Shown here: one piece after another, positions 36,978 through 53,148 of the stretch | Layout of the letters: each line of letters begins with the position of its first letter | How positions within the stretch are numbered: position 1 is the stretch's first letter | Source of the DNA: Cryptomeria japonica | Lineage: Eukaryota; Streptophyta; Pinopsida; Cupressales; Cupressaceae | Direction of reading: 5' to 3' | Length of the DNA: 64,000 nucleotides | Assembly (NCBI RefSeq): GCF_030272615.1 | Contig: NC_081415.1 | Span: 235,597,803-235,661,802, forward strand | Position numbers and translations under genes: made by a program | The notes under the pieces: generated by a model | The model's database searches: none | Seen by the model: only the letters and a program-made list of their open reading frames with translations | Told to the model about the DNA's origin: nothing

Positions 36978-39125
36978 TGTTGGCATTTGCATGAAGATTG
37001 CACTAATGAAGTATAAGTGTTGGCATTGATGTCAATTGTAACTGGTAATGGAGTTGTAATGCAACCAGTAGTTGAGCAAGTGAAGGAAACCGATATTACT
37101 TTAGAAGTAGTGAGATCAACTGGTAACCCTACCTATTGATATGTCGAACCCTAACCAATGGAGCTTGGTGAATCGGTTGTGTTGATCTATGATCAAATGG
37201 TGATCGGAGATGATTATGCCACATATGCATGATGCACATGATGAGTTTCAAAATGGTTTTTGGCACGTAGAGGTAACTATTTTATCTTGGGAATGAGCAA
37301 GTGCATAGAATGAAGTGGAAACCGCATGATGAGTTACAGGATCCAATGTGCAGTGATCCAGGAGCAGTCGAGGTTGTCTTGGATAATGTGCAGTGATTGC
37401 TATGTAATCTAATGGTCATGTTTGAACCGACTTGTTTGTAATATCTCTGAGATCTTATGTTTTGTGATGTGTTACTAACCTATTGTTTTTCTTATAAGGT
37501 CGATGAGTTATTTTGTTGTAGTGCTGGTAATTTTGGTTAAGTGTTAGTGTGATTGATTGCCGAATCAGGAGTATCTGTACAATGAGTGAAGGTAGATAGG
37601 AGCATAAAAAAAATTTGATCAAGCAAAATAGTGCTATTACCATATCAGCAAAAACCCTATTGTTCTCTAACAATTACAACAGTTAAATCCCTTAACCGGG
37701 TAAGCTTTAACAGGCTTAGTGTTTTCTAAATCCTCTAATCAAGTGATCCATTAGCTTGGATTTGAAATCCCCTATTGAGGTTACTCTTAACAGGGTATTG
37801 TAGTCAATCCCTTAACTAGGTGGTCCTTAACCGGATTTGTTCCTAATAGGACATTTTTGTAAAACTTCTAACAAGGCTTGGCTCCTAACAGGGCGAACTT
37901 CAAAAAAGTTCAGAATACTTGTGGGTATTTGTTAGGATTCCCAAAGATACTGAGAGGGGGGGGGGTGAATCAGTATCTGACTGGTTATAATATTTTCTTA
38001 ACTTATAACATGAAAAACATATTAAAACTGTGTTCCAGTAAAGCAGAAATAATGCAGCAAATAAGAACAAGAACCACAACATGAAAAGCACACCATAACA
38101 ATGTTTTAACGAGGAAACCCGGTGTGGGAAAAACCTCGGTAGGATTTGTGACCCACAATATTCGCTTACTGGCCAATAAGGGAATATTACTCTTACAATA
38201 GGGGCATGCACATGCAGGAAGGCCAAATGCCTAGAGCTTATTGCTCAAATACAAAGGAAGTCACACTGACTTACAAAAATGGATTAAACTAATCCAATGT
38301 CTTGTACTGCTTCAGATTAGCATCTCTTATGCCAGATTCAGTACCGGTTTAAGTTCTGCTACATACATAAACCCTTAACCTATAATTCGCATAATAGGTC
38401 TGCTACCTTCTATTCAAATTTCGCATCATACCTCTACTACTTATTTTGATGATCTACAATGATCTCATACATATATGAGTCATATTACAATCCGCCATGT
38501 CGGCTTAAAAAAGATTTTACATTTAACAAAAAAATACATTAATGCAAAAATGTTATCGATTAGGGTGTCAGTAATCTTCTTTTTCGGTGTCAGTGTCCTG
38601 TATGTCGGTGTCGGTATCACATGATTGCAAGGTTGCCATCAGTGACAATACCTTCAATCACCTACAATTTCTCATTGGAGTGTGCATTTGCCAATAGTAT
38701 TCATCCCCACCGTGGTTTTTCCAATTTGGGTTTCCACATCAAAAATCATTATGTCAAGTGGTGAATGGTTTTTGAGGTTATGTTTTGATATGGTTAATCT
38801 TTTTAACTGGTAAAGCCACTTAGATGTGTTAAGATGATCGAAAGTGATCTGAAATGTGCTTTTACTAGTGTTAGTAAAGTGGTTTGATGTTTTGGTTAAA
38901 TGGATTGAGATTTTTAGATCCGGTACACTATTATTTTGGTAAGCTAGTCAACCGATAAATTTGACTAAGCAGTTGCAGTTTATAGTACAATGTTGAACCG
39001 GTTAGTTCAGTGATTGATTTATGAGTTGGGTTTGAATTTGGTGAAAGTTTAGTTTGTTTTCTATCTATTGATTCACCCCCCCTCTCAGTAGTTGTTTGGA
39101 TCCTTATTGATTCATCATATCATCA
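36978..39125 (+). repeat. Copia 2 5' LTR (with solo LTR insertion)
   Basis: 2148 bp against 1371 bp for the 3' LTR. The difference is the 767-bp insertion 37930-38696 plus its duplicated target. Confidence 0.95.
37930..38696 (-). mobile_element. Solo LTR of a third Copia family
   Basis: 767 bp flanked by GTATT (37925-37929 and 38697-38701), absent from the 3' LTR. Read on minus it ends GATTCACCCCCC then CTCTCAGTATC and finally CCTAACA, the same arrangement as the 3' ends of the Copia 1 and 2 LTRs, and starts TATTGGCAAATG (probably from TGTTGG). It has no internal region, so it is either a solo LTR left by recombination or a single-LTR insertion. Confidence 0.82.
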
Positions 39126-39127
39126 AT

Positions 39128-39140
39128 TGGTATCAGAGCA
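39128..39140 (+). other. Primer-binding site, Copia 2
   Basis: TGGTATCAGAGCA, complementary to initiator tRNA-Met, two bases after the LTR. Confidence 0.92.
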
Positions 39141-39195
39141 TTTCAGGTCCTCTAGTGTCTAAGCATAACAACTTGAGGTAAAGATCTAGAAGAAC

Positions 39196-42100
39196 ATGAT
39201 GAAGAAAGAAGGTCTGAAGTTCAATAGGAAAAACTACAAAATATGGAGTGATAGGATGGAGATCTATATCAAAAGTGTAGGAAGTCAATATTGGGAGCAT
39301 GTTGTTACCAAATATACCTTTCCTAGTGGGATTTTGTCTGATGATAAAAAAAAGGGGCAACAGGAGAATAATCAAGCATTGGAGGCCATTATCAGTTCCT
39401 TGTCTGATTTAGAGTATGTTGATGTCCATGGTTTGGAGACTGCTTATTATGTGTGGAATAAACTTGAGGATATCTATAGCGGTGATGAGCATGTGAAGAT
39501 TGCCAAAGAGGAGAGTCTGAGAGGTAATTTTGATGACATGCAGATGGATGAAGGTGAGAATATTCAATAGTATGGTCAAAGGATCAAAGAGATAGTTGGT
39601 GAGATCAAAAGTGTTGGTGGTAAAGTGGAGGATACCATAGTGGTTAGCAAGGTGTTGAGAACCCTTCTACCGGTCTACGCTATTCGAGTTGCAGCCATTC
39701 AGAAATTCAAGTCTATTGATAAAACAAAGGTAACTCTTGACTCCATCATTGGTAAACTAATTGCATTTGAATTAAATAGTTTTGATGGAAGTGTTCAGAA
39801 ATCGAAATCTGTATTTAGAGCTTTAGTTTCTAATCCACCGGTAAGGAAAAGCAAAGAAGCTAGTCACTATCATGAGTCAACACCCAACAAAGAAGTTGAT
39901 GATGAAGACAGTCTGGTTGAGCTTGAAGTATTGTTGGTCAAGCGGTTACCCAGAGGTACCGGTAAGTATAGAGGTAAATTACCTTTGAAGTGTTTTGCAT
40001 GTAACCAGATTGGAAATATTGTAGCTAACTGTCCAAAGAGAGACAATGAGCATAAACGTGAGAAGTATAAGAAGTACAAAGGCAAAGGTAAAAGAGATTG
40101 CCTCATTGCAATTGATGGAGGAATCATAGATGAGGAATCTAAGGGAGATGCAAATGAGGACATTGTCTTTGTTTCTATTAAAGAAGAAACATCAAATTAG
40201 AAGGCATTAGTTTCTCGCATGGATAGTTTTGATGATTGGATTATAGATAGTGGTCGTTCACACCACATGACCAGTGATCGGAGTAAGTTTCTTACTTTGA
40301 AGGAATTTGATAGAGGTGTTGTGAGATTTGGAAATGACTCACCTTGCATGGTAAAAGGAAAGGGAACCATTTCTCTTAATGGAAAGAGTAGTGCAGATGA
40401 TGTATACTGGGTTGAAGGATTGAAACACAATCTTTTGAGTGTTTCTCAACTCAATGAAAAAGGTTATCCACTGGAATTCAAGAATGGAATGTGCAAAATC
40501 TATGGAAGCAAAGGTGAACTGATTGCAACCGGCAAACAGACAAAAGGTAACTTATTTCACCTAAATTCTAAAATCAACAACTGTTTAATTGCTAAAGTAG
40601 AAGATAGTTGGCTTTGGAATCGAAGATTTTGTCATATAAATTTTGATAACATTGTCAAAGTCAGTAAGTCCAAGTCAATAAGAGGTTTGCCTTAGTTGGA
40701 CAAACTGGTGAATGTGTTGCGTAAGGAATGTCAGTTAGGGAAGATGACATCCTCAACTTTTAAGAGAAAATCTTTTTCAGCAGAACATTTGCTAGATTTG
40801 GTTCATACAGACCTCTATGGACCAATAAGGACTAGGAGTATTCAAGGTGATCGGTATTTTATGATCTTCACTGATGATAGCTCAAGAATGATGTGGGTCG
40901 TATTCTTTAAGGACAAAACAGAAGCAAGTTTAAAACATTCAGGGCCTTGGCTGAAAAGGAAAGTGGAAAGAAGATAAAGTGCTTAAGAACTGATCAAGGT
41001 GGTGAATTTACTTCAGAGGAATTCGCTAGATACTGTGAAGATAATGGAATTAAGAGGCATCTTTCTGCACCTAGGACACCACAACGGAATGGTATTGCAG
41101 AGGAACAACCGGTCAGTTGTTGAAGCTGCTAGAACTATGCTAATACAAGGAGGTGTAGCTAAGACTTTCTAGAGAGAAGCTATCAGCACAGCTGTCTACA
41201 CTATGAACCAAATATTGGTTAAAATGGGTAAGGATAAAACTCCTTATGAATACTGGTACGGTAGATCACCCAATGTCAGTTACTTTAATGTTTTTGGTAG
41301 TAAATGTTTTATCAAAAGAGGTGACTATGTTGGTAAGTTTGATGCTAAGAGTGATGAAGGCATATTTCTTGGTTACTCCACCAAGAGCAAAGCCTACAAA
41401 TGTTCCAACAACTAGACAAAGAAGATCATTGAAAGTGGTGATGTCTAAGTGGATGAGTGTCCTGAAGATTCAAGAGAAACCAGTGAGGAGAAGAAGGAAG
41501 ATGAACCTTAAATTCTGATTTTGGAACCAGAATCGATGAAGCCAGAAGTTGGTCAAATGAATATTACAGCACTAGTTCAACCGAAATAGGTAGATTATGT
41601 AGAAGATGAAGATAGTAAGGAAAAAAAACTTGAAGATAATGATCATGTTATTCCAAGGTATGTAAGACTCAATCATAATCCTGATCAGATTATTGGAGAT
41701 AAATATGATGGTGTATTAACTAGAAGAATAATTAGAGAGAATTCTTGTATGATCTCCACTATTGAGCCTAGAACAGCAAAGGAAGCTTTTGGAGATGATC
41801 ACTGGATCAATGCTATGGAAGAAGAGCTTGACCAGATTAAGAAGAACAACACATGGACCTTAGTACCCAGACTGGTGAACAAAAATGTAATAGGTACTAA
41901 ATGGGTATTTAGAAATAAGCTGAATAAAGATGAAGTAGTAGTCAGAAACAAAGTCAGACTGGTATGCAAAATTATGCACAGGAAGATGGAGAAGACTATG
42001 GCGAGACATTTGCACCAGTTTCTAGTGTTAGGACTCTACTTGCATTTGCAACATATAGGGGATTCAAAGTATATCAGATGGATGTGAAGTCGTCATTTCA

Positions 42101-43290
42101 AAATGGAATACTGGAAGAGGAAGTCTACATTGAACAACCAGATGGTTATGCTTTGACTGATGCAAATGATATGGTGTGCAAACTTCACAAGGCACTATAC
42201 GGTTTGAAGCAAGCACCAAGAGCATGGTATGAAAGACTACATTCACACTTGGTGAAGATAGGTTTTCAGAGAACCAGTAAAGACAACAATATATATCTCA
42301 AGACTGAAGGAGATAAGATATCGGTTAGTGAGGTATTTGTGGATGATATAATTTTTGGAGGCAATGATGACATGAGTGATGACTTTGCAAATGAGATGAA
42401 AAATGAATTTGAAATGTCTCTGGTAGGAGAGATAAAATTCTTCATAGGTTTGCGAATTCAACAGATGAAGAATGGTATCTTTATCACACAATCCAAATAT
42501 GTGAAAAAAGGTATTGAAGACATTTGGAATGGGAGACTGTAAACCAATTGGGACACCAATGGTTACAGGTTGTAAATTGTCTAAAGAGGATGATGCCACA
42601 TCCATTGATGAAAAGGAGTATAGGTCTATGATAGGGAAACTGCGTTATGTTGTTCACAGTAGACCAGATATTGCTCATGTAGTTGGATTAGTTGCCAGAT
42701 TTCAGAAGAACCCGAAGGAGACATACATGGTAGCATCTAAAAGGATATTCAGCTATTTGAAAGGCACTATTGATTATGGATTATGGTATCCATGTGCAAG
42801 TAACTTTGATTTGAAAGTCTATACAGATGCAGTCTAGGCAGGAAATGTTGATGACATGAAGAGTACAACTGGAGGTGCATTCTTTCTTGGAGGAAGGATT
42901 GTATCTTGGAGTGGCAAGAAGCAAAGTTGCATATCACAGTCAACTGCTAAAGCTGAATATGTTGCAGCATATATGAATTGTACCCAAGCAATATGGATGA
43001 AACACATTCTGGAAGGATTCAAGTTGAAGATCACAGAACTGGTAAGGATTTTCTATGATAGCACAAGTGCAATAAATATTTCAAAGAACCTGGTGATGCA
43101 TGCTAAAACCAAGCATATTGAGCTGAAATATCATTTCTTGAGAGAGAAAGTGCGGAGTAAAGATGTGTTACTGGAGCATGTATCTACTAAGGAACAACTA
43201 GCAAATATCTTTACTAAACCTCTGCCTAAGGCTACTTTTGAGTATCTTAGAGTTCAGCTAGGGGTTGTGCCCCTACATGAGGTCAGCTGA
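39196..43290 (+). pseudogene. Copia 2 gag-pol, lightly decayed
   Basis: Gag from ATG 39196 (LKFNRKNYKIWSDRME), with a stop at 39568 and a zinc knuckle near 39990 (CFACNQIGNIVANC, where the His is replaced by Asn). Protease: DDWIIDSGRSHHMTSD near 40230. GAG-pre-integrase: WNRRFCHINFD. Integrase: DLVHTDLYGPIRTRS and DDSSRMMW, broken at 40693 and near 40930-41110. Reverse transcriptase: IGTKWVFRNKL, YQMDVKSSFQNG, YGLKQAPRAWYERL and VFVDDIIFGG (catalytic VDD kept). RNase H near 42820-43000, and the end KPLPKATFEYLRVQLGVV at 43290. About seven stops or frameshifts. It is better preserved than Copia 1. Confidence 0.95.
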
Positions 43291-43639
43291 ACAGATGTGG
43301 AAGACATCAGTCTCAAAGCTTATTGAAGATCTTGAAGCAGGATTGGTGTAGAGAGGAGCTACTCCACAAGGGGAGCAGCTTGTTTTAGAACAGTGAAGTA
43401 TGACACTGAATGTTTTACTTTAACTTTGGCATTATTGTCAAAGGGGGAGAAGAACTGTATGATTGATAGGGATAAGAACTATAGCGAGTTACCAGCTGAA
43501 GACATGGAGACTCAGTTGAAGGAGAGTACATGGAAAAATGTAAACCAAGATTCCTATACCTGTGTATGTGCATTACTCTCAATCATCACAATCAAAGGGT
43601 ATTGATATTTGTATTGCCATCAATGCCCAAGGGGGAGAT

Positions 43640-45010
43640 TGTTGGCATTTGCATGAAGATTGCATTAATGAAGTACAAGTGTTGTCATTGATATCAATTA
43701 TAACCGATAGTGGAGTTGTAATGAAACCAATATTACTATTGAAGCAGTGAGATCAACTGGTAACCCTACCTATTGATATGCCAAACCCTAACCGATGGAG
43801 CTTGGTGAATCGGTTGTGTTAATCTATGATCAAATGGTGATGGGAGATGATTATGCCATGTATGCATGATGCACGTGATAAATCTCAAAATGGTTTTTGG
43901 CACGTAGAGATAACTATTTTATCTTGGGAATAAGCAAGTGCATAGCATGAAGTGGAAACCACATGATGAGTTATAGGATCCAGTGTGCGGTGATCCAGGA
44001 GCAGTCGAGGTTTTCTTGGAAAATGAGTAGTGATTGCTATGTAATATAATGGTCATGTTTGAACTGATTTGTTTGTAATCTCTATGAGATCTTAAGTTTT
44101 GTGATGTGCTACCGACCTATTGTTTTGCTTATAAGGTCGATGAGTTGTTTTGTTGTAGTGTTGGCAATTTTGGTTAAGTGTTAGTGTGATCGATTGTCGA
44201 ACCAGAAGGAGTATCTGCAGAATGAGTGAAGGTAGATAGGAGCATAAAAAGGATCTGATCAAGCATAATAGTGCTATTACCAGATCAACAAAAACCTTGT
44301 TGTTCTCTAACAATTATAACAGTTAAATCTCTTAATCGGGTAAGCTTTAACAGGCTTAGTGTTTTCTAAATCCTCTAACTAGGTGATCCATTAGCTTGGA
44401 TTTGAAATCCTCTATTGAGGTTACTCCTAACAAGGTATTGCCTTTAACAGGGTATTGTAGGCAATCCCTTAACCAAGTGGTCCTTAACTGGATCTGTTCC
44501 TAACATGACATTTTTGTAAAGCTTCTAACAAGGCTTGGCTCCTAACAGGGTGAACTTCAAAAGAGTTCATAATACTTGTGGGTATTCATCCCCACCATGG
44601 TTTTTTCAATTTGGGTTTCCACGCCAAAAATAATTGTGTCAAGTGGTGATTGGTTTTTGTGGTTATGTTTTGATATGGTTAATCTATTTAACTGGTAAAG
44701 CCACTTAGATGTGTTAAGATAACCAAAAGTGATCTGAAATATTTTTTTACTATTGTTAGTAAAGTAGTTTGATGTTTTGGTTAAATGGTTTGAGAGTTTT
44801 AGATCTATTACACTGTTATTTTGGTAAGCTAGTCAACCAGTTAACTTGACTGAGCAGTTGCAGTTTATAGTACAGTGTTGAACCTATTAATTCAATGATT
44901 GATTTATGAGTTGGGTTTGAGTTTGGTGAAAGTCTAGTTTGTTTTCTATCTACTGATTCACCCCCCCTCTCAGTAGTTGTTCGGATCCTTATTGATTCAT
45001 CATATCATCA
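43640..45010 (+). repeat. Copia 2 3' LTR
   Basis: 1371 bp. It contains GATTCACCCCCCCTCTCAG near its 3' end, as in the other Copia LTRs. Confidence 0.95.
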
Positions 45011-45463
45011 CACTATATTTACATGAGAGCAATAGTTCTTTGTTGTGGCCATTGCCATTTCAAACCATCTGTCAAGTTTCTATTCCAGTTATGGCCTGTG
45101 GCGCTGTCCCATCCAAAAGAGGAAAATATGTATGAAATCTTGTTCACATCTTAGACAACATTAATCGAATAAGTATGCATTTTTGAAAGATTATGAATAT
45201 AGGCATTATACAATTGGACTTAACCAATCTATATTAGGATAAATCCTTTTAAAAATAAATTGGGTATTCAAAAAGATTATAAAGGGTTTATAAAATCCAA
45301 TCCAAAACCCTAGACATCATTTTTTCTTTCTAAAAATCCATGCACATGTGCATGTCGAATTCATCACCAGGAGGTAGATGTATTGCATCCAAATTCACCT
45401 ACGAAAAATCGATGTTCAGCTGGTGGGTGGGCACAGACAAAAGATCTGCATAGTCTCTGCCAT

Positions 45464-45976
45464 GCCTGGAGCACCTCTGTTGCATCCGTTGGAGAATGTA
45501 TTTAAGGGAGAAGTCCAACCCGTACGTCGAAAGGTGTTTCTTATTTGAATTTATTCAATCAATGCCTTATAGTTGTTATGTCGAGAGGCCTCTTCAGCCA
45601 CAAAGGAGTAAAAACCTGTGTGCTTAATAACCTAATAGTAGCATCACATTCAAAGTTTTTGTCCATTTTTAGGCGATAGAGGCGTGAAAATTACTGCCAA
45701 TGCATAAACGGCTCCGTTTCAATTATGACAATGCAGAGACATTAAATTCTACATGAAAGTGTGGCAGACAGTTTTAGCAGCATAGTGGACTAGTGGAATA
45801 GGCGTCTGAGTACCTGTCGTTGCAATATAAATTCATCTTATCATATTTTCTGAGCTATTGATCCTCCTTGTAGCAATATAAAAGATTGGTAAGGGATGCA
45901 TTAAACCTAATCCTTACTGGTATTTCTTTAGCTTTATTTTGAATACATAGATTATAAGAACCTTTGTTTTCATCCT
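45464..45976 (-). promoter_or_regulatory. Putative eIF3b 5' flank
   Basis: This is the unique sequence upstream of eIF3b exon 1 up to the TRIM insertion. A TATA-like CTTAAATACA on the minus strand lies about 45 bp upstream of the ATG. No other motif was recognised. Confidence 0.35.
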
Positions 45977-47290
45977 TGATCAGAAATAAGTCAGAGTATT
46001 AAATATTTTAATCTTTAATTAATTTTTGTTCTTATATAAATGACCTTTGAATACTGGATTGTCTTTTCGACTTCCAATGAGGACATAAATGTGGTGGTTG
46101 TTCAACTTCTTTGAAAGCTTATAAATAAGCCCAATTCAAGTCCAATTGCAAGGAGTTGGAGAGTTATGGAGTTACAGAGTTATAAGCATACACTCCTTCA
46201 CAAGATTGTCTAAATTGTACAGGCTCAACCATACAACTCTCTTTTACAGAGTTTTCCTAAATTGGATAGATTCCAGGCATACAACTCTCTTTTACAAAGT
46301 TTGCCCAAATGGGATAGATTCAAGGGCATACAACTCTCTTTCAGAGAATTTGCCAAAAATTGTATAATTCTTACATATTTTCAATGAAATAAAATTTTAT
46401 ATGATTTGTTATATGTTTACAATACCACAAATTCTGCTTTGGGTATTGTCCTTTGAATTGACAAAATAATTCAAATCAGTGGTATCAGAGCCATTTTCGA
46501 TCACTGCAGGTGCATCTACAGCCAATGAGACGCTGTCCATACTACGCCAAACTCTTCCTTGTCTTCGTCTTCAGTAGAAGGAAACGAGGAAGCTACTACA
46601 GCATCTACCAAGGAACCAGTAGCTGCTACGTCTCAAGCTGACCAGGCTCCTATTGCTACAACAGATTAGGAAGAAGTGATTATTCTCGAGAGAGTCTCAC
46701 TAACACTTTCAAGTTACATGGCAGGAATTTTATTTGGAAGATGATCGAGCAAAGGGGCCCATTGCCTTTCAAGAAGGGAGTAATGATCATAAATAAGTCA
46801 GAGTATTAAATATTTTAATCTTTAATTAATTTTTGTCTTCATATAAATGTAATAACCTTTCAATACTGGATTGTCTTTTCGACTTCCGATGAGGACATAA
46901 ATGTGGTGGTTGTTCAGCTTCTTTGAAAGCTTATAAATAAGCCCAATTCGAATCCAATTGCAAGGAGTTGGAGAGTTATGGAGTTACAGAGTTATAGGCA
47001 TACGCCCCTTCACAAGATTGCCTAAATTGTACAGGCTCAGGCATACAACTCTCTTTTACAAAGTTTGCCCAAATTGGATAGATTTCAGGAATACAACTCT
47101 CTTTTATAGAGTTTGCCCAAATGGGATAGATTCAAGGGCATACAACTCTCTTTCACAAAGTTTGCCAAAAATTGTATAATTCTTACATATTTTCAATGAA
47201 ATGGAATTTTATATGATTTGTTATGTGTTTACAATACCACAAATTTTGCTTTGGGTATTGTCCTCTGAATTGACAAAATAATTCAGATCA
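45977..47290 (+). mobile_element. TRIM-like miniature LTR retrotransposon
   Basis: Two LTRs of 502 bp (45977-46478) and 507 bp (46784-47290), TGATCA(G/T)AAATAAGTC to AATTCA(A/G)ATCA, surround only 305 bp. PBS TGGTATCAGAGCC lies at 46480-46492, and the target duplication ATCCT at 45972-45976 and 47291-47295. Each LTR has about four ~45-bp internal repeats built on GGCATACAACTCTCTTTTAC. The internal part keeps a short gag-like trace (FKLHGRNFIWKM) near 46710 and nothing else. Confidence 0.93.
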
Positions 47291-47295
47291 ATCCT

Positions 47296-50733
<3,438 letters not shown>

Positions 50734-51060
50734 TATTATGGGACTTTTTCTCGTGAAAGAACTTGTAATAAAGGAATATATAAATTTCAAAGTAATTAAG
50801 AAACATTATTATAATGAAAGGGTGTGACTTTTGTAACCACCCTTGGGGTATTATTAAAAACCCGTAAATTAATAGAGAATGGGGGAGGAGGCACAGGAGA
50901 AGAATACAGAGAAGGATAAATTGAAAGGAGCACAAGAGAGGGGATAGTTAAGGTCTGGTGGTTGGGCTTTGGGCATTGGAGAAGGGGCATATAATGTGTG
51001 TCCAACTCGGGGTACAGTGTACACCTGAGAGTGTCCTGGATAGGGCTGTGTGTATTTCAT

Positions 51061-51201
51061 GTCGTGGAGGCATGTGGGGTTCTGTGTAAGAATCATGTTT
51101 ATTTTATGTCGTGAAGGCATGTGGGGTTTTGTGTAAGAACCGTGTTTATTTCATGTCGTGAAGGCATGTGGGGTTCTGTTTAAGAACCGTGTCCTCTTGG
51201 A
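51061..51201 (+). repeat. 47-bp tandem repeat in LARD 5' LTR (3 copies)
   Basis: Units begin GTCGTGAAGGCATGTGGGGT at 51061, 51108 and 51155. The other LTR has only two units (near 56006 and 56053), which accounts for the 47-bp length difference between the LTRs. Confidence 0.93.
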
Positions 51202-52940
51202 GTGCTCCCTTGCTTGAAAACCCTAGGCCTGTAACTAATCCTTTGTGTGCCAGAAAGCAGCTTCTCCTTGATTTACAGATATGAATTTATCAATTTTGCT
51301 TATAGTCATTGCCCTAATGTTTCACTGTTATTATTATTAATGTTTTACTATTTGAATTATTGATCTAATTGATGTTTATAAAAATTCCTTCTTGAATATA
51401 TTTTTTGCATAAATATATTGTTATGTTTTTAATGTTTATTTAATATAATTTGTGAGTAACTTATCTATTATTATATTAAGTAAATTAAATGATTAATAAA
51501 TTACCTTACTTTTAAAACTATTTACATTAGGTGAAAATGTGAATTACATTTGGTATTAGAGCCAAAGTGATCTTTAGAGGCAAACAATAGGATTTACATA
51601 AATGATAGGATTAATATATATTAAAGAATTTACTTATAACCATATGATAACTTTTACCTTGAAGAGAAATCACAATTTAAATTTGCCAAACTTTGTTAGC
51701 ATGGTAAATTGATGAATTAAATATTTTCAATTAATATTTCAAAAAAAAAAAATTGAACAGAAAGAAACTTGAAAATATTTTTTCTTCTTTTTACCTACAA
51801 TCATCCCGTAAACAAAACATTGAAACTAAATATTAAATCTGCAACCCTATTGGTATGGTAAGTTGGATTGGTCGGAGTGATAAAATTTACTTCGTGTTTT
51901 AATTGAAAATTCACCTCCAGCCATAGAAAAATAAAATAAAATTCCTTCTATTGAATTTGTTTCTAGTCTTTGTCATAAAATCATTTTGTGTATATTTGCA
52001 ATCATATCATTCCATGAGATGGAATCTCTCTGAGGCATGTGAAACTTTTGAAATTATAACGTAATAGTAATCTACCCTTTATAGTGACATGAGATTTGAA
52101 AGCAACTATAGTATGAATGAATCTTTATCTTCTAGCCTGATAAAATTTTATTTCCATTTAGGGTTCTTTGTTCTAAAATTCGTTTGAAATCGATAGCGAC
52201 TTCTAGTTGCTCTTTAATGAGACTTTTTAACTACTACATAAACGTCCCTCGATAATTTATTTATTCACCAACTTAAATATCTAAGATCTTGGTATATAGG
52301 AAGGAGCAATGAAGAAATATTATAAACCGGTAAGAATGATGAAATCCATCAATTTTCTATTGTGTTAGTTTATTTTTTGAATGAATGTAGTCCAGTAAAA
52401 ATCCACATTTGAGCAAACTGTGATCTGCTCACCTCATAGAATATTTGATGTGTTGATTAGCAAATCAAATTCATTGGAGTCTTATGTGTAAAACTAAGAC
52501 AAACACAAATGATCTTGGAATAGAATAACAAGTTGTATTAAATTGATTAAATGAACACGAGACAAAATTTATTGCCTAAAGTCTAGAACAAAATTCAAAA
52601 TTGCAACCAATATTTCATCTAAGAAATAACTATTCAAACATTGGTACATTCATTGCTTCATGAGTCACGAACTCACCATTAACACTTTAATTTAAAATTT
52701 TGTAAAAATTAAGTTGCACATGTCAAAACCGCCTTGAAGCTAGAATAGAAGTTATTTATTTGACAAGGTGTTCACATGACAAAGATAATAGTATGATATT
52801 TGTATGCAGAAATGGAGTTGATCATTGATGCAGTTGGTGCTATGAGAAGGAAAAAAATAAAATGTGTGTAGTCTAGTCTTGTTTGTGGCTTAATTGAACA
52901 ATGCGGCTAGAAATTATTGAATTAATTGGCCAACAAAATA

Positions 52941-53148
52941 GATGTGTGCAGCCTGAACCATTCCTTAAATTTATTGAAGACATGCCCACATTATCATAGC
53001 AAAATATTAGATGTGTGCAGCCTAAACCGTGCCTTAAATTTATTGAAGATATGCCAACATTATCATAGAAAAATATTAGATGTGTGCAGCATGAACCGTG
53101 CCTTAAATTTATTGAAAGATATGCCAACATTATCATAGAAAAACATTA
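52941..53148 (+). repeat. 69-bp tandem repeat, 3 copies
   Basis: Starts at 52941, 53010 and 53079, each beginning GATGTGTGCAGC and including CCTTAAATTTATTGAAG and ATTATCATAG. 69 is a multiple of three, so a spurious repeat-coding frame results. Confidence 0.95.

Larger units (their letters stand above)
36978..45010 (+). mobile_element. Copia element 2, complete, inserted in eIF3b intron 1
   Basis: 5' LTR 36978-39125 (with an insertion), PBS 39128-39140, coding region, PPT AAGGGGGAGAT (43629-43639) and 3' LTR 43640-45010. Flanking 5-mers CACTA (36973-36977 and 45011-45015) are identical. The left border lies only about 50 bp upstream of the exon 2 acceptor. Both LTRs begin TGTTGGCATTTGCATGAAG and end TCATATCATCA. 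It is oriented opposite to the host gene. Confidence 0.96.
31291..45463 (-). pseudogene. EIF3B: eIF3 subunit B, intron-containing pseudogene
   Basis: eIF3b is the RRM plus beta-propeller scaffold of eIF3, which recruits the 40S subunit in translation initiation. Exons readable on minus: 45346-45463 (ATG 45463, LDAIHLPPGDEF), 36687-36926 (RRM, FGNVIVVNNLPVVPPEKL), 36212-36358 (intact, NGYKLDKAHIFVVNMFDDF), 35684-35813, ~35475-35576 (TESFVQWSPLGTYLAT), an exon split into 35272-35293 and 33203-33264, 32938-33060 (GGTGGVAGVSWPVFR), 32639-32839, 31934-32466 (LRQKNLFSVSDCKMYWQS), 31724-31831 and 31291-31626 (C-terminus). Lesions: TAG in exon 1, TGA where Gly is expected in exon 2, stops in exons 4 and 5, frameshifts in exons 1, 4, 8 and 10, TGA in exon 9. 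Retained introns exclude a processed retrocopy. Confidence 0.95.

Noticed and set aside
52873-53138. Open frames with repeated peptide units
   Set aside because: Explained by the 69-bp tandem repeat (a multiple of three), not by coding selection.
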